A stretch of 64,000 nucleotides of DNA from Aldrovandia affinis (lineage: Eukaryota; Chordata; Actinopteri; Notacanthiformes; Halosauridae): NCBI GenBank assembly GCA_029706075.1, contig JAINUG010000004.1, positions 1,795,047 to 1,859,046 of the forward strand, read 5' to 3'. The position numbers were made by a program, and so were the translations under genes. Shown here one piece after another: positions 11,490 through 21,840 of the stretch; the stretch's first letter is position 1, and the number at the start of each line of letters is the position of its first letter. The notes beneath the pieces are model-generated. The model saw only the letters and a list, made by a program, of their open reading frames with translations, had not been told where the DNA came from and searched no databases.

Positions 11490-12504
11490 GCCCATTGTTT
11501 GTTAGCACGTTTTACGAGTTGTCGCGTGGCGGGGGTTGTTGTGATGGGGTGCGGCTCTGTTCCTTTATATCTGACCGAAATGATTGCCCCCTATAAGCCG
11601 ACACGACTGCTTCGTTCACAAGAAGCCGGCCATCTATTACTCCCTAGAATTTTTAAAAGCACAGCTGGTGGTAGAGCCTTCTCTTTTAGAGCTCCTCTGT
11701 TGTGGAACGGTTTACCAAGGCATGTTAAGGATTCGGACACAGTTTCCATTTTTAAGTGTAGATTAAAAACATATCTTTTCAGCCTAGCCTACTGCCAAAC
11801 ATAGTCTAGGTGGAGAGATGGAGAAGGCCATGCCCTAGTGTCTTATGGAGTGAGAAACTTTCCATACTGTCACCTCCTCAATGTGTTACCACCACTGTTA
11901 TGCTGGTTATCCTTGATCAGGTGTGGATGGTTTGGAACTCTCTCATGGCTGCGTGTTTTCTCTGTCCCTCTCCTAATAGGTATGCTGCCATAGCTTACAC
12001 CTGTTGGGGCTATCTGTATATTTCCTATGCTTGTGCTCCCCTGCTCTTACATAATGCTACTGGCTATAGCACTGCTTTTTTTTCTGACTGCATGTTCTCT
12101 TCTCTGCGTCGGCCTCTGACTCGGGGGCAAGAAGTGTGAGCTGCCTCTCACCCCCATGCCAACCCCAGTTCCTGGATCTGGACCCTCTCCGCGTGGTTTA
12201 GCCCCCGCTGACTACCTAACTCAGGAGGGGCAAAGTCTTTCAGCCCTGAACAACCTTGGACTGACCATGACATGGTCTTTTTTGGACATACCCTGTGCCG
12301 GCCAGAAGAGGATGGGCTCCCCCCCTTTTAGTCTGGTTCCTCCCAAGGTTTCTCCCTACCAAGGGAGTTTTTCCTTGCCACTGTTGCCTTTAGGCCTAGG
12401 CCTGGGTCTGGGGGTCTAGGCCTGGGTTCCCCCTCTGTTAAGCATTTTGTGACAATTCTATTGTGAAAAGCGCTATACAAATACATTTGATTTGATTTGA
12501 TTTG
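11490..12504 (+). mobile_element. LINE 3' end (non-LTR retrotransposon, 5' truncated)
   Basis: An open segment at 11580-11800 encodes the C-terminal reverse-transcriptase-protein motif WNGLPRHVKDSDTVSIFKCRLKTYLF typical of fish non-LTR elements (the quoted motif is split here: WNGLPRHVKD, then SDTVSIFKCR, then LKTYLF). It is followed by a 3' UTR with AAAGCGCTATACAAAT and the short-repeat tail TTTGATTTGATTTGATTTG. A second, reverse copy lies at 44.9-45.6 kb. Probably Rex1/CR1-like, but the clade is not certain. The tail ends only 14 bp before the cspg4 exon 5 acceptor AG. Confidence 0.8.
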
Positions 12505-12518
12505 TTCCTGCTCTCCAG

Positions 12519-12695
12519 GTGAAACAAGGACACGTCTACTACCTGCACGACAGCTCGGAGACCACGGAGGACAGCTTCACTCTCTCCGCGTCCGCCTTCG
12601 AGATTGAGAGGCGCAGCGCCCCCTTCACGCTCAGCGTCACCATCCAGCCGGTCAACGACGAGCCGCCAAAACTGATCCACAACACTGGACTCGAG
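12519..12695 (+). CDS. cspg4: cspg4 exon 5: CSPG repeat
   Basis: 177 bp (59 codons), phase 0 at both ends, acceptor CTGCTCTCCAG and donor GAG|GTAAAA. Encodes VKQGHVYYLHDSSETTEDSF and the PVNDEPPK block, matching the mammalian '..YVHDGSETLTDSF..PVNDQPP' segment in the next repeat. The acceptor keeps only a 14-bp native pyrimidine tract because a LINE tail sits immediately upstream. Confidence 0.95.
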
Positions 12696-14197
12696 GTAAA
12701 AAAACATATCTCCTCCCTGGAATTTAGCAGCAGCACACAGCGGGAATTTAGTAGTGTGCCATAGAGCTGCGAAACTGGCTGGAAAGGCCTTTGCCATAAT
12801 CATCACGTTCAACTGGAAACCAAGCGTATGATTCAAATATTTTTTGTCTCTGCCTGTGGTTCAACGTCTCCTTGGTGATATATATTTTTGTAAAGCCTCA
12901 TCCAGGGCAAGAATTACGTGTTCGAAGCTACAGCTCAAGAACCATCCATTCCTAGCCTTCTTCCCTTTCCCACAAAACATAAGATAATGATATGTCTTGT
13001 GTTTTTTGGAGCAGGAGCTGGCCTCGTTTACAGAGGCCTGCCCCTCTCTCGCTCTCTCTCTCTCTCTCTCGTGAAACCTCTTGCCGCTCTTTGAGTTAAT
13101 GAAGGGAAGCTCGAGTGCTCTCCAGCAGATGGTCAGACGCAGTGAATAACGTTACAGTGACACATTCGCTGATCACCCGAGATCCTGGCAGATTGGGCCG
13201 CAGCTGGCTTCTATTATAACCCTGTTCACATACAGGGGTCTTGTTCTTGATCTAGACTGGGCTCTGTGTGGGCTACGGCTCCCCCTAGAGGTGACTTTGA
13301 ATGTATGCACAGGGTTTGGGGATTTTCATGGTACTGCTTGTGAGTTAGTCAAAGTGACCTTTCATGCAGCATAAAAAGCACCAAATAAAGACACTGAGGG
13401 GTACATGTTTTACAATTTACACACAATAAGTGCATTAAGTGCCACAATGGAAACTTTTTTTCCTGGCTGAAAATGTATTGCTCAACACCAAGCCTATGTC
13501 GCCATCTAGTGCTGGATCTGAGAGGTACTACAATATTGATATATAATTGACCACTAGAGAGGAGAATACACATGCGTCCCAGGCATGTTTTACATGTCCA
13601 GTTCTATGTAAAACGTCATCGAGCACAAGTGTTCAATAATAAATAATGCAACGAGTTAATGGTTTACTTTAAAGTAACGTTAAACATTCTTTTTCAGTGT
13701 GTTCAGCCAACGAGAATGACCTATCACAGCTCTGTTACTACCCTGACAATAATATGCTGCTGTTTAATCAGCTCCTGGTTTATGCTGCAGTTTACTACAG
13801 TTCTCCTTCTGGAATATAGCACGTTTTTCTGGAGGGAGAGTTCATAATAAATGCTGTGAGGGGAAGAGAAACAGAACAAATCACTACAGTACATTCCCTC
13901 AGCAGCTATGCCCGGTCTCACTCCCGTCTGATTTCAACTATTTAAGAATGTCTTTCAGGAGATCTGCTCCATTTCTTTCAATTAATGTCCTTTTCAGCAA
14001 CGAGGCCATTAACAGTCCATTAAAGTGCTGTCCTAGGAGACCGCTGCTGCTCGCTTCATCCTTGGATACCGGGCCAAGCCAGCCTGCCGTGGAGACACCC
14101 AAGTTGAGATCTGCTTCATCCTCCAGGCTCGTTTACTTACTGCTGATGGAAATAAATTTAAAGCGTTTTTTATTGTTGGTTTTCTTTTTGTTCCCAG
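12696..14197 (+). other. cspg4: cspg4 intron 5
   Basis: Holds a (TC)n run at about 13048-13072. Otherwise it looks unique; no TE ends and no coding similarity were seen. Confidence 0.75.
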
Positions 14198-14396
14198 CTT
14201 TTATCGGGAGAAGATGCTGAAATCACAGCCAACATGCTGTACACTGTCGATGGTGACACCCCTCCGGAGCATTTGGTTTATTCCATCGATGTACCATCCA
14301 ATGGGATTGTGGCACTCAAAGTGTCGCCTGGAGACAGCATTGAAAACTTCACTCAGGCACAGATTAACAGCGGGGAGGTGGTCTTTATCCACAATG
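14198..14396 (+). CDS. cspg4: cspg4 exon 6: CSPG repeat
   Basis: 199 bp, enters in phase 0 after a T-rich tract and TTCCCAG, and leaves in phase 1 (AAT G|GTGAAC). Encodes LLSGEDAEITANMLYTVDGD, LVYSIDVPSNG and ENFTQAQINSGEVVFIHN, collinear with mammalian CSPG4. The split Gly codon is completed by GT at the start of exon 7. The Ser-Gly in LLSGEDAE is followed by acidic residues. Confidence 0.95.
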
Positions 14397-14717
14397 GTGA
14401 ACCTTTAAAAATGTTTACCTTTATTGTGGAACTTTGCGTCCTACTTACAACAGCGCTCTGAACTCAGTTGTTTAAGAGCTTCATTAAACAGGTGTACCCC
14501 TACTGCATGTTTAAATATAGGACAAAATGCATAACCCTACAAGTCTAAGGACAGCCAATTTTGGATTTGTTTGTTTTTCACTAAAACTGTAAAAAAATTA
14601 TATATATATATATATAAAAAACCTGTTCTAGTGATCTTTCATGGAACAAATCCAGCACAAAGCCTTTCCAAAAAACATGATGCAATAAGCATTATAATAA
14701 GAATAAGAATAAGAATG

Positions 14718-14748
<31 letters not shown>

Positions 14749-14850
14749 TGTGATAGTATTAGTAGTTGAAGCATTACAGAAATGGAGCATATATAAGTGG
14801 ATATATTGTGTTTTCTATAGATGCTGGATAATGTGGCATTGAGTCAGAGT

Positions 14851-14899
<49 letters not shown>

Positions 14900-15089
14900 C
14901 ATTGTGGCATTGAGTTCTATTGAGATGCACTGTGTGGGATTGAGTCAGAGTGTGTGTGAGTCAGTGTGTGTGATCAGAGTGTGTGTGAGAGAGAGTCACT
15001 GTGTGGAGTCAGAGTGTTGAGTCAGTGTGTGTGAGTCTCAGTGTGGGATTGAGAGTGTGTGTGAGAGAGAGAGAGAGATTGAGTCAGAG

Positions 15090-15132
<43 letters not shown>

Positions 15133-15561
15133 CATTGTGGCATTGAGTCAGAGTGTGTGAGAGAGAGAGAGTCACTGTGTGGCATTGAGTCAGAGTGTGT
15201 GTGAGTCAGTGTGTGTGGGAGAGAGAGTCTCAGTGGGATTGAGTCAGAGTGTGTGTGAGAGAGAGAGAGTCACTGTGTGGCATTGAGTCAGAGTGTGTGT
15301 GAGAGAGAGAGAGAGTCACATTGTGTGGGATTGAGTCAGTGTGTGTGAGTCAGTGTGTGTGAGAGAGAGAGTCTCAGTGTGGGATTGAGTCAGTGTGTGT
15401 GAGTCAGTGTGGGATTGAGTCAGAGTGTGTGTGAGAGAGAGAGTCTCAGTGTGGGATTGAGTCAGTGTGTGTGTGAGAGAGAGAGAGAGTCACAGTGTGG
15501 CATTGAGTCAGAGTGTGTGTGAGAGAGAGAGAGAGAGTCATTGTGTGGGATTGAGTCAGAG

Positions 15562-15600
<39 letters not shown>

Positions 15601-16112
15601 CATTGTGGCATTGAGTCAGTGTGTGTGAGAGAGAGAGAGTCACTGTGTGGGATTGAGTCAGAGTGTGAGAGAGAGTCACTGTGTGGGATTGAGTCAGAGT
15701 GTGTGTGTGAGAGAGAGAGAGAGAGAGTCAGTGTGGGGTTGGGTCAGTGTGAGATTAAGTCAGAGTGTGTGTGAGTCAGTGTGTGTGAGAGAGAGAGAGA
15801 GTCGGTGTGGGATTGAGGTAGAGTGTGTGTGAGTCAGTGTGTGTGAGAGAAAGAGTCTCAGTGTGGGATTGAGTCAGTGTGTGTGAGAGAGAGAGTCACA
15901 GTGTGGCATTGAGTCGGAGTGTGTGTGAGAGAGAGAGAGAGTCGGTGTGGGATTGAGTCAGAGTGTGTGTGAGTCAGTGTGTGTGTGTGTGAGAGAGTCT
16001 CAGTGTGTGTTTGAGTCAGTGCGTATGAGTCTCAGCGTGCGAGTGAGGCAGTGTGCATGGAGTCTCAGTGTGGAGTCGGTGTTGACAGCCCGCTCTGTCT
16101 CTCCTCTCTCAG
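14397..16112 (+). other. cspg4: cspg4 intron 6
   Basis: Dominated by a 1.2-kb composite minisatellite. Upstream there are (TA)n at about 14600-14616 and (TTA)n at about 14718-14748. Confidence 0.85.
14850..16085 (+). repeat. Composite GA/GTGT minisatellite
   Basis: About 1.2 kb of irregular units built from (GA)n, TCACTGTGTGG, GATTGAGTCAGAG and (TG)n. Unit length varies with the number of GA and TG dinucleotides. The open frames through it (for example at 15001-15204 and 15446-15679) are low-complexity artefacts. The array ends about 27 bp before the exon 7 acceptor. Confidence 0.95.
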
Positions 16113-16244
16113 GTGATCAGTTGGGGGGTTTCACATTTACGGTGACGGACGGAGAGCACACCTCCCCTCTGCGGCGTTTCCTGGTCACAGCCAGACCGCT
16201 CACCATCTCCATGGATACACAGGAGGAGCTTATGGTGTTCCCAG
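16113..16244 (+). CDS. cspg4: cspg4 exon 7: CSPG repeat
   Basis: 132 bp; completes the split Gly codon from exon 6 and leaves in phase 1 (CCA G|GTGCGT). Encodes DQLGGFTFTVTDGEHTSPL and TISMDTQEELMVFP, matching '..GGFRFRLSDGEHTSP..' of mammalian CSPG4. Acceptor is CTCCTCTCTCAG. Confidence 0.95.
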
Positions 16245-16759
16245 GTGCGTGTCACTTCCTGTGAATCTGTGTCCACGAAAACCATGCGTTTGGTAGGTAG
16301 CTTAGCACGTGTCAGGCTTTAAAGCTAAACACTGCACTGAGACTACAGTACCATGTGAACACCGTGATAGATGGCAATGTTGCTCTTTTAGATCATTGTT
16401 AGGCACTATGTCCATGTTGGCATGATGTAGGTGTGTTGTTGCTAAGCAGTTTACTATTGTGAGATTTTATTTAATCTCAGTATTTCAGTGTCTTTATTTC
16501 TGTCCTTTTGGTTGCTCCTGTGTTGTGGTTTTAATGCATCTTGTCATGGTGATCATGCCAGTCATTCTGGACAACATCATCAGCATAATTAATTAATTAA
16601 TTAGCCACATGTGCGGCACCATAAAATGATGGTGACTTTGTGACGCACATGTGGCTAATGCAGACGAAGGAGACCTGTTACACGTCTCATGGATTCCCAG
16701 CAAATATTGAGGCAGAAAGTCATTTATTAATGAGACCTGAAGGAGAGGGGGGGGATGTA

Positions 16760-17453
16760 CTGGTGGCTGCCAAAATAAAGGAAACAGCAACATAAAGTGT
16801 CTTATTAGGGCATTGGCCCACCACAAGCCACCAGAACAACTTTGCATAGATTCTACAAATGTCTGGAACTCTATTTGAGGGATCCAGCCGTTCTTCCACA
16901 ATAAATTACCTAATTTGGTGTTTGTTGAAGGTGGTGGAATATGCTGTCTCATGTACCGCTTCAGAATCTCCCATAAGTGTTCAGTTGGGTTGAGATCTGG
17001 TGACTGAGATGGCCATGGCATAGGGTTTACATTGTTTTCATGCTCATCAAACCATTCAGTGACCACTCGTGCCCTGTGAATGGGGGCATTGTCATCCTGG
17101 AAGAGATCACTGCCATCAGGCTAGAAATGCTTCACCATAGGTTCTGTGTGGCTCAGTAGGTAGAGCATGGCGCTGGCAACGCTTAGGTTGTGGGTTCAAT
17201 TCCCACTGGGACCACAAACTGAAAGATGTATGCATTCACTACTGTAAGTCGCTTTGGATAAAAGCGTCTGCTAAATGGCATATTATATATAGGATAAAGG
17301 TGATCACTCAGAATGGCTTTGTATATATTGGCATTTACCTTTCCCTCTTAAGGGGTTGAGTGGACCTGAACCATGATAGGAAAATTTACCGATTACAGAG
17401 TCGCAAGAAACCTTCATTTACTCAAGTGTTTCCGCTATTTAAGCAGTTACCTA
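16760..17453 (-). mobile_element. Tc1/mariner-like element copy 2, interrupted by a SINE
   Basis: Reverse-oriented relative of the 8.57-kb copy. Ends are CTGGTGGCTGCCAAAATAAA and the inverted AAGCAGTTACCTA, flanked by TA. The minus-strand frame (16593-17066) reads a transposase C-terminus with SPDLNPTEHLWEILK. Without the roughly 152-bp SINE its length (about 542 bp) agrees with the 540 bp of copy 1, so both descend from the same deleted form. Confidence 0.85.
17141..17292 (+). mobile_element. SINE A (tRNA-derived) inside mariner copy 2
   Basis: tRNA-like head with a box-A-like GGCTCAGTAGGTAGAGCA and box-B-like GGGTTCAATTCCC, then the tail TAAGTCGCTTTGGATAAAAG and GTCTGCTAAATGGCAT. The empty site is readable from mariner copy 1. 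A short ATAG repeat at both ends may be the target duplication. Confidence 0.85.
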
Positions 17454-17573
17454 TAGCTGTTAGCAAGTGACCATCGCTCATTTCTGTAAATCACATGTGA
17501 CAGTTAGAATAGATGCATTTTTCATGTCCCGCAAATTAAAGTTAGGCAATATCTCCCTCTTCATTTTCTAAAG

Positions 17574-17734
17574 GCACACGGCAGCCAATCACAAGTAAGA
17601 TCCTGACAGCGGTGACCAATGAGGATGGAGATGCGGTCACTTACGCTGTCCTCAGGGCCCCTCGCTTTGGAAGGTTCATCTTAGCCGATCACAAAAAACA
17701 GTTGAAGGAAATCTCCACATTTACCCAAGCAGAG
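17574..17734 (+). CDS. cspg4: cspg4 exon 8: CSPG repeat
   Basis: 161 bp; completes the split Gly codon and ends in phase 0 (GCA GAG|GTGAGT). Encodes TRQPITSKILTAVTNEDGDA, VTYAVLRAPRFGRFIL and STFTQAE, matching mammalian '..LLLYRVVRGPQLGRLF..NFTQAEV'. The acceptor TTTTCTAAAG is weaker than its neighbours: an A-rich -3/-4 with CTAAAG rather than CAG. Confidence 0.94.
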
Positions 17735-18229
17735 GTGAGTGCATCCATGCAAACACTATCAAATTATAATAGCACAGCACACAAAATGCAGAGAGCTAGA
17801 TTTGTGCGTCTGTAATTAAATGCATTTGTAAATGGAAGTGAAGATATTATAATCCTCCATTAGAAACTACAAGCAGTGTTGGATATTTGCTGTAAGGTTG
17901 GTCTCTCACAGTTTGGCTTTCCCATTAAAACTGTTGACTAAGTAATTGTTTCTCCTGCAGAGGGTTTATTCATTATTTTTCCCTAGCAGGAACAGGCGCG
18001 AGAGCCTCCTCCCTCGATCTCTTGTAATTGTCCGTGCGTTTGGAGCTCGGTGGCTTGGAAGTGATTAAATTATCCTCCATAATGACCTGCATTGAAAATT
18101 GTGCGACTGCAGTGTAGAGGCTGTATAAAAAAAAGGCCTGCCGTTTCTGGGGAGTCTCACAGCTCTGCAGCATAATGTGAAAGAGCCTGACAGTTATTGA
18201 GGGGCTGCCAAATCTCCCGTTTCCCACGT

Positions 18230-18255
18230 GGGGGTGGGGGGCATGGGGCAGGGGG
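18230..18255 (+). other. G-quadruplex motif
   Basis: Four G-runs of 5, 6, 4 and 5 bases separated by 1, 3 and 2 bases, on the sense strand of cspg4 and so also present in pre-mRNA. Confidence 0.7.
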
Positions 18256-18590
18256 TGAGGGCGCCGCTGCCGGCCCACTCACATCCCACCGCAGACATGG
18301 AGCAATGCATGCTGGGACTTCCTGTACTGTCTGATTAATGGCCAATAAGAGGATGAGCCACTGGCATAGTGGCCCTTTCCACCAGGTGGCACTGTGGTGC
18401 AGTCTCATTCATCCCCGCTGTCTGTAAACGGTAATGCCGCTGTAAAATAAACCACTGTAACCATCCCCATAAATGCAGTACTTTTTTTATCACAACAGTC
18501 AAGAGAACACAAAATGTATGTATATTGTATATTGGATGAACAATTCATCGTGTAAGATGTTTTTTTAATGAACCCATTTTCTTCCCACAA

Positions 18591-18621
18591 AAAGCCTCCC
18601 TCAGAGATTATGGGAGGCTTT
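18591..18621 (+). repeat. Perfect 10-bp hairpin
   Basis: AAAGCCTCCC and GGGAGGCTTT form a perfect 10-bp stem around an 11-base loop. No further precursor-like extension is evident. Confidence 0.6.
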
Positions 18622-19880
18622 ATGTAATAAAATGAGAAAAGCATTTCCGAAAACCCAGTTATTGTGCGTCTGGTAAGCATATATATTGATTCTATATGCT
18701 ATATATTGTCTCAGTGTATGTGTGCATATAGCATATACAGTATATATTGATATTTTGATTCAGTAAGGCTGGTTCTCGGGTCTGCCGTAATCAGCCTCAT
18801 ATTATAGTGACAATTACGCATTACAAGCCACAGGAAGGATCACACTCCTTTAGTCTCTGCGCTTGTGTTCATAGTTATCCCATTGATGGTCTGATCTGAG
18901 AACAGTGATATGAACATCTGCAGTGCTCGTCCACACAGGCCTGGTCTGGTATTCTCACCCCCACTACCACGTGGTGCCCTTGTGTATTTAATGTTGGTGA
19001 TTGTTTTCAGTTGCAGTCAACTGCTCGGTAGGGCTGGCAGTTCAGGCTTTTCCCCACAAACTGGCCAAGTTGTCACAGATTTCCTACTGACTTTGTGGGC
19101 TTGAAAAGCCTTTTTACTTTTTACCTGAAGTCTCGTCAACTTAACATAAATGTGCATTTGAGTGAACAATGAGCAGAAAATCATATTTTTTTGTTTCCTT
19201 AGTAATTTATTTGTAAGTTGCCAGCTAAAGCAAAAATATTTTTTGTTTGTTTGTTTATTTTTTGCCTTTTCCAAAAAAACTACATGATGGCGATTTTGGA
19301 TTTCATTTTGTCCACATGACGTCATTGTTTTGGCTTAATTGGCAGACAAATTACGTCTCGTTGGCTTGGGGCTTTGAAATCGCCCTGGCGCAGAGTGAGA
19401 GCTTGGCTGCTGCTGCCTCGCCTCCATGCCAAACACACCAGAGCAGATATGTCAGCCAGCCAGCAGCAGGTCCCCATTCATCCTGTATGAATCACAGTCT
19501 AATGCCACACACAGACGGATGCACGTTTCAGCACCTTCTGACCATAAAAATAATCATTACCATAAGCATAACAATCTCCATCCAAATCCTGACAGCAGTG
19601 CCCTCATTATCTTGTAGCCACTCAGACTCTCCATCACCGTAAAGGACATCGAGGGCTGTGCTGTGGACAAACAGAAAAAGACTATTTGAGCCTGAGCCCA
19701 AGGGGAGTCGTGTAGTTAGGTGTGCTTTAGACCTACCACCTTTGAGCAGCTGAGAATGCTTGTGATGTCCGACCAACAGACCACAATGTCAAATATGTAT
19801 TTGGGATACTTAGAAGTCAGTAAAAAAATATTTGAAAACACTCCAGTAAATCTCTCTACATTTTTTAAAGAAACATGTTA

Positions 19881-20050
19881 TTTGGGCCTCCCGGGTGGTG
19901 TAGTGGTAAGAACGTCCGACGCTGCCCACTGCGACTGGGGTTCGATTCCACCATGTCACGCCAGCTGGCCGGGAGTGCCACTAGAGGGCAGTAATTGGCT
20001 GTCCGCCCCAGGGAGAAGGGTGGGAAGCCGATATGAGCTCACTGCATATA
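19881..20050 (+). mobile_element. SINE C, 5' part (split by Tc1)
   Basis: tRNA-like head (GGTGGTGTAGTGGTAAGAAC; box B GGGGTTCGATTCCACC), then GGCCGGGAGTGCCACTAGAG and CCGCCCCAGGG. Continues after the Tc1 insertion at 21103. Confidence 0.85.
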
Positions 20051-21102
20051 CAGTCAAGCCGGAAAGTCTCCACATCCCTTTCACCCTCTCCATGTTTCAT
20101 TGCGTTACAGACTTATTCTACAATAGATTAAGTTCATTTTTTGTCTCAAAATTCTACACAAAATAGCCCATAATGACAAAGTGAAAACAGGTTTTTAGAC
20201 ATTTGTGCTAATTTATTACAAATCTAAATGTAAAATATCATATGTACACAAGTGTGCACACCCTTTGATATGACACCCAAAAGTGAGCTGAGGTGCATTT
20301 TGTTTCTACTGATACTGCTTGAGATGTTTCTACAACTTGATTCTAGTCCACCTGTGGTAAATTCAATTGATTGGACATGATTTGGAAAGGCACACACCTG
20401 TCTATATAAGGTCCCACAGTTGACAGTGCATGTCAGAGTAAAAACCTAGGAACTCTCCATAGACCTCCGAGATAGAATTGTGTTGAGGTATAGATCTGGG
20501 GAAGGGTATAAAAACATTGCTAAAGCATTGAAAGCACCCAGGAGAACAATGGGCTCCATCATTGTGTAATGGAAGAAGTTTGGAACCACCACAACTCTTC
20601 TTAGAGCTGGCCGTCCGGCCAAACTCAGTAACCGGGCAAGAAGGGCCTTGGTCAGGGAGGTGACCAAGAACCCAATGGCCACTCTAAGTTCCTAGGACTT
20701 CATGGCTTGGTTTTTACTCTGACATGCACTGTCAACTGTGGGACCTTATATAGACAGGTGTGTGCCTTTTCAAATCATGTCCAATCAATTGAATTTACCA
20801 CAGGTGGACTAGAATCAAGTTGTAGAAATATCTCAAGCAGTATCAGTGGAACCAATGCACCTCAGCTCACTTTTGGGTGTCATATCAAAGGGTGTGCACA
20901 CTTGTGTACATATGATATTTTACATTTAGATTTTTAATAAATTAGCACAAATGTCTAAAAACCTGTTTTCACTTTGTCATTATGGGCTATTTTGTGTAGA
21001 ATTTTGAGACAAAAAATGAACTTAATCTATTGTAGAATAAGTCTGTAACGCAATTAAATGTGGAGAGGGTGAAAGGGGTGTGCAGACTTTCCGGCTTGAC
21101 TG
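20051..21102. mobile_element. Fold-back Tc1-like element inserted in SINE C
   Basis: Starts CAGTCAAGCCGGAAAGTC and ends GACTTTCCGGCTTGACTG, flanked by TA (20049-20050, 21103-21104). The outer roughly 400 bp at each end are near-identical inverted copies. Between them (about 20450-20695) is a fragment of the transposase N-terminus, recognisable from KKFGTTTTLLRAGRPAKLS and VREVTKNPMATL. It lacks the catalytic part and so could move only with help from another element. Confidence 0.92.
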
Positions 21103-21300
21103 TATGAGTGGTCCTGTGTGTTACAGTGACGGCTTCAGCTTGGCGGGTGCCGGTCTCAGAGGAGGCGGTGCAGCACTCATTACCTGTCTCGGGACTACGG
21201 CAGGGAGCTGTCATGCAAAGCGGGATAATTGACATGAAAAAGAGAGTATAATTGGCTACTAAAATATTGGGAGAAAGAATGGGGAATAAAAAGCAAAAAC
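21103..21300 (+). mobile_element. SINE C, 3' part
   Basis: Continuation of the copy at 19881, ending in ATTGGCTACTAAAATATTGG, GAGAAAGAATGGGG and an A-rich tail. The intact order is recovered when the Tc1 element is ignored. Confidence 0.8.
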
Positions 21301-21689
21301 GGAGTGTAGTGTAATGAAAATATACTTGGTCAGAGCGATGGATCCATGATAATTTAATCCGCAGTATACAAGCCCAAGCTACTAAACTGTTCACTTTTGG
21401 CTAGATTTCATATAGATCTAAAATCTTTCAAAAATATTTAAAAAAGGAACGTTATTTTACCCCAAAAATATAAATAATATAAATAAAACAATGCACAAAA
21501 TTGTCAGGAATCTCCAGGAATTTTGCAGGTGATTAAAGTATTTTCACATATGTTATTTGACCTACGGCTGCTCCTCATACCCTTTCTCTGGGTTAATTCT
21601 TCTGTTTTGGAACAATCTTGGGCATCAGTTCATCAGTAGGTCTGGACAGATATTCATTTCAAACTCAGTTCTGTTGATGCCAGGATCTC

Positions 21690-21820
21690 CATGGCAATGT
21701 TTTTTTCTCTCCAAATTTGGAATGTCCAACAGTGGGCACTGGCATGGCCTGAATTCAGTACCAGTCTGTGGGGCTCATCAACATGCTGGAATAACGTCTT
21801 AACAGGACGAGCCCCAAGGC
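21690..21820 (-). repeat. SINE C-family fragment (reverse)
   Basis: TTTTTTTCTCTCCAAATTTGGAATGTCC, then GGGCACTGGCATGG and GGGGCTCATC; shares the last blocks with 41.88-42.04 kb. Boundaries are approximate. Confidence 0.5.
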
Positions 21821-21840
21821 AGTGCAAGTTATAACAGGTG

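Larger units (their letters stand above)
7504..12518 (+). other. cspg4: cspg4 intron 4
   Basis: 5-kb intron holding a SINE tail, a mariner relic, a SINE C copy and a LINE 3' end (listed separately). The stretches 9110-9960 and 10340-11480 are mostly unique-looking. About 10730-11130 is noticeably richer in CpG than its surroundings and has no assigned function. Confidence 0.75.
16245..17573 (+). other. cspg4: cspg4 intron 7
   Basis: Largely a mariner-like element carrying a SINE insertion (listed separately), flanked by about 500 bp of unique sequence with a TTAATTAATTAATTA run at about 16589. Confidence 0.8.

Noticed and set aside
15001-16112. Open frames in the intron 6 minisatellite
   Set aside because: Low-complexity GA/TG translation (Arg-Glu, Ser-Val). 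Only the last part overlaps the true exon 7.
17141-17220. Possible tRNA gene
   Set aside because: Has A- and B-box-like motifs but no proper cloverleaf, and is joined to the SINE tail; also present as copies elsewhere.
18591-18621. microRNA hairpin
   Set aside because: A 10-bp stem is too short, and flanking bases do not extend the pairing.
19881-19960. Possible tRNA gene with GGGGTTCGATTCC
   Set aside because: Head of SINE C, with the same downstream body as copies at 47.9 and 62.8 kb.
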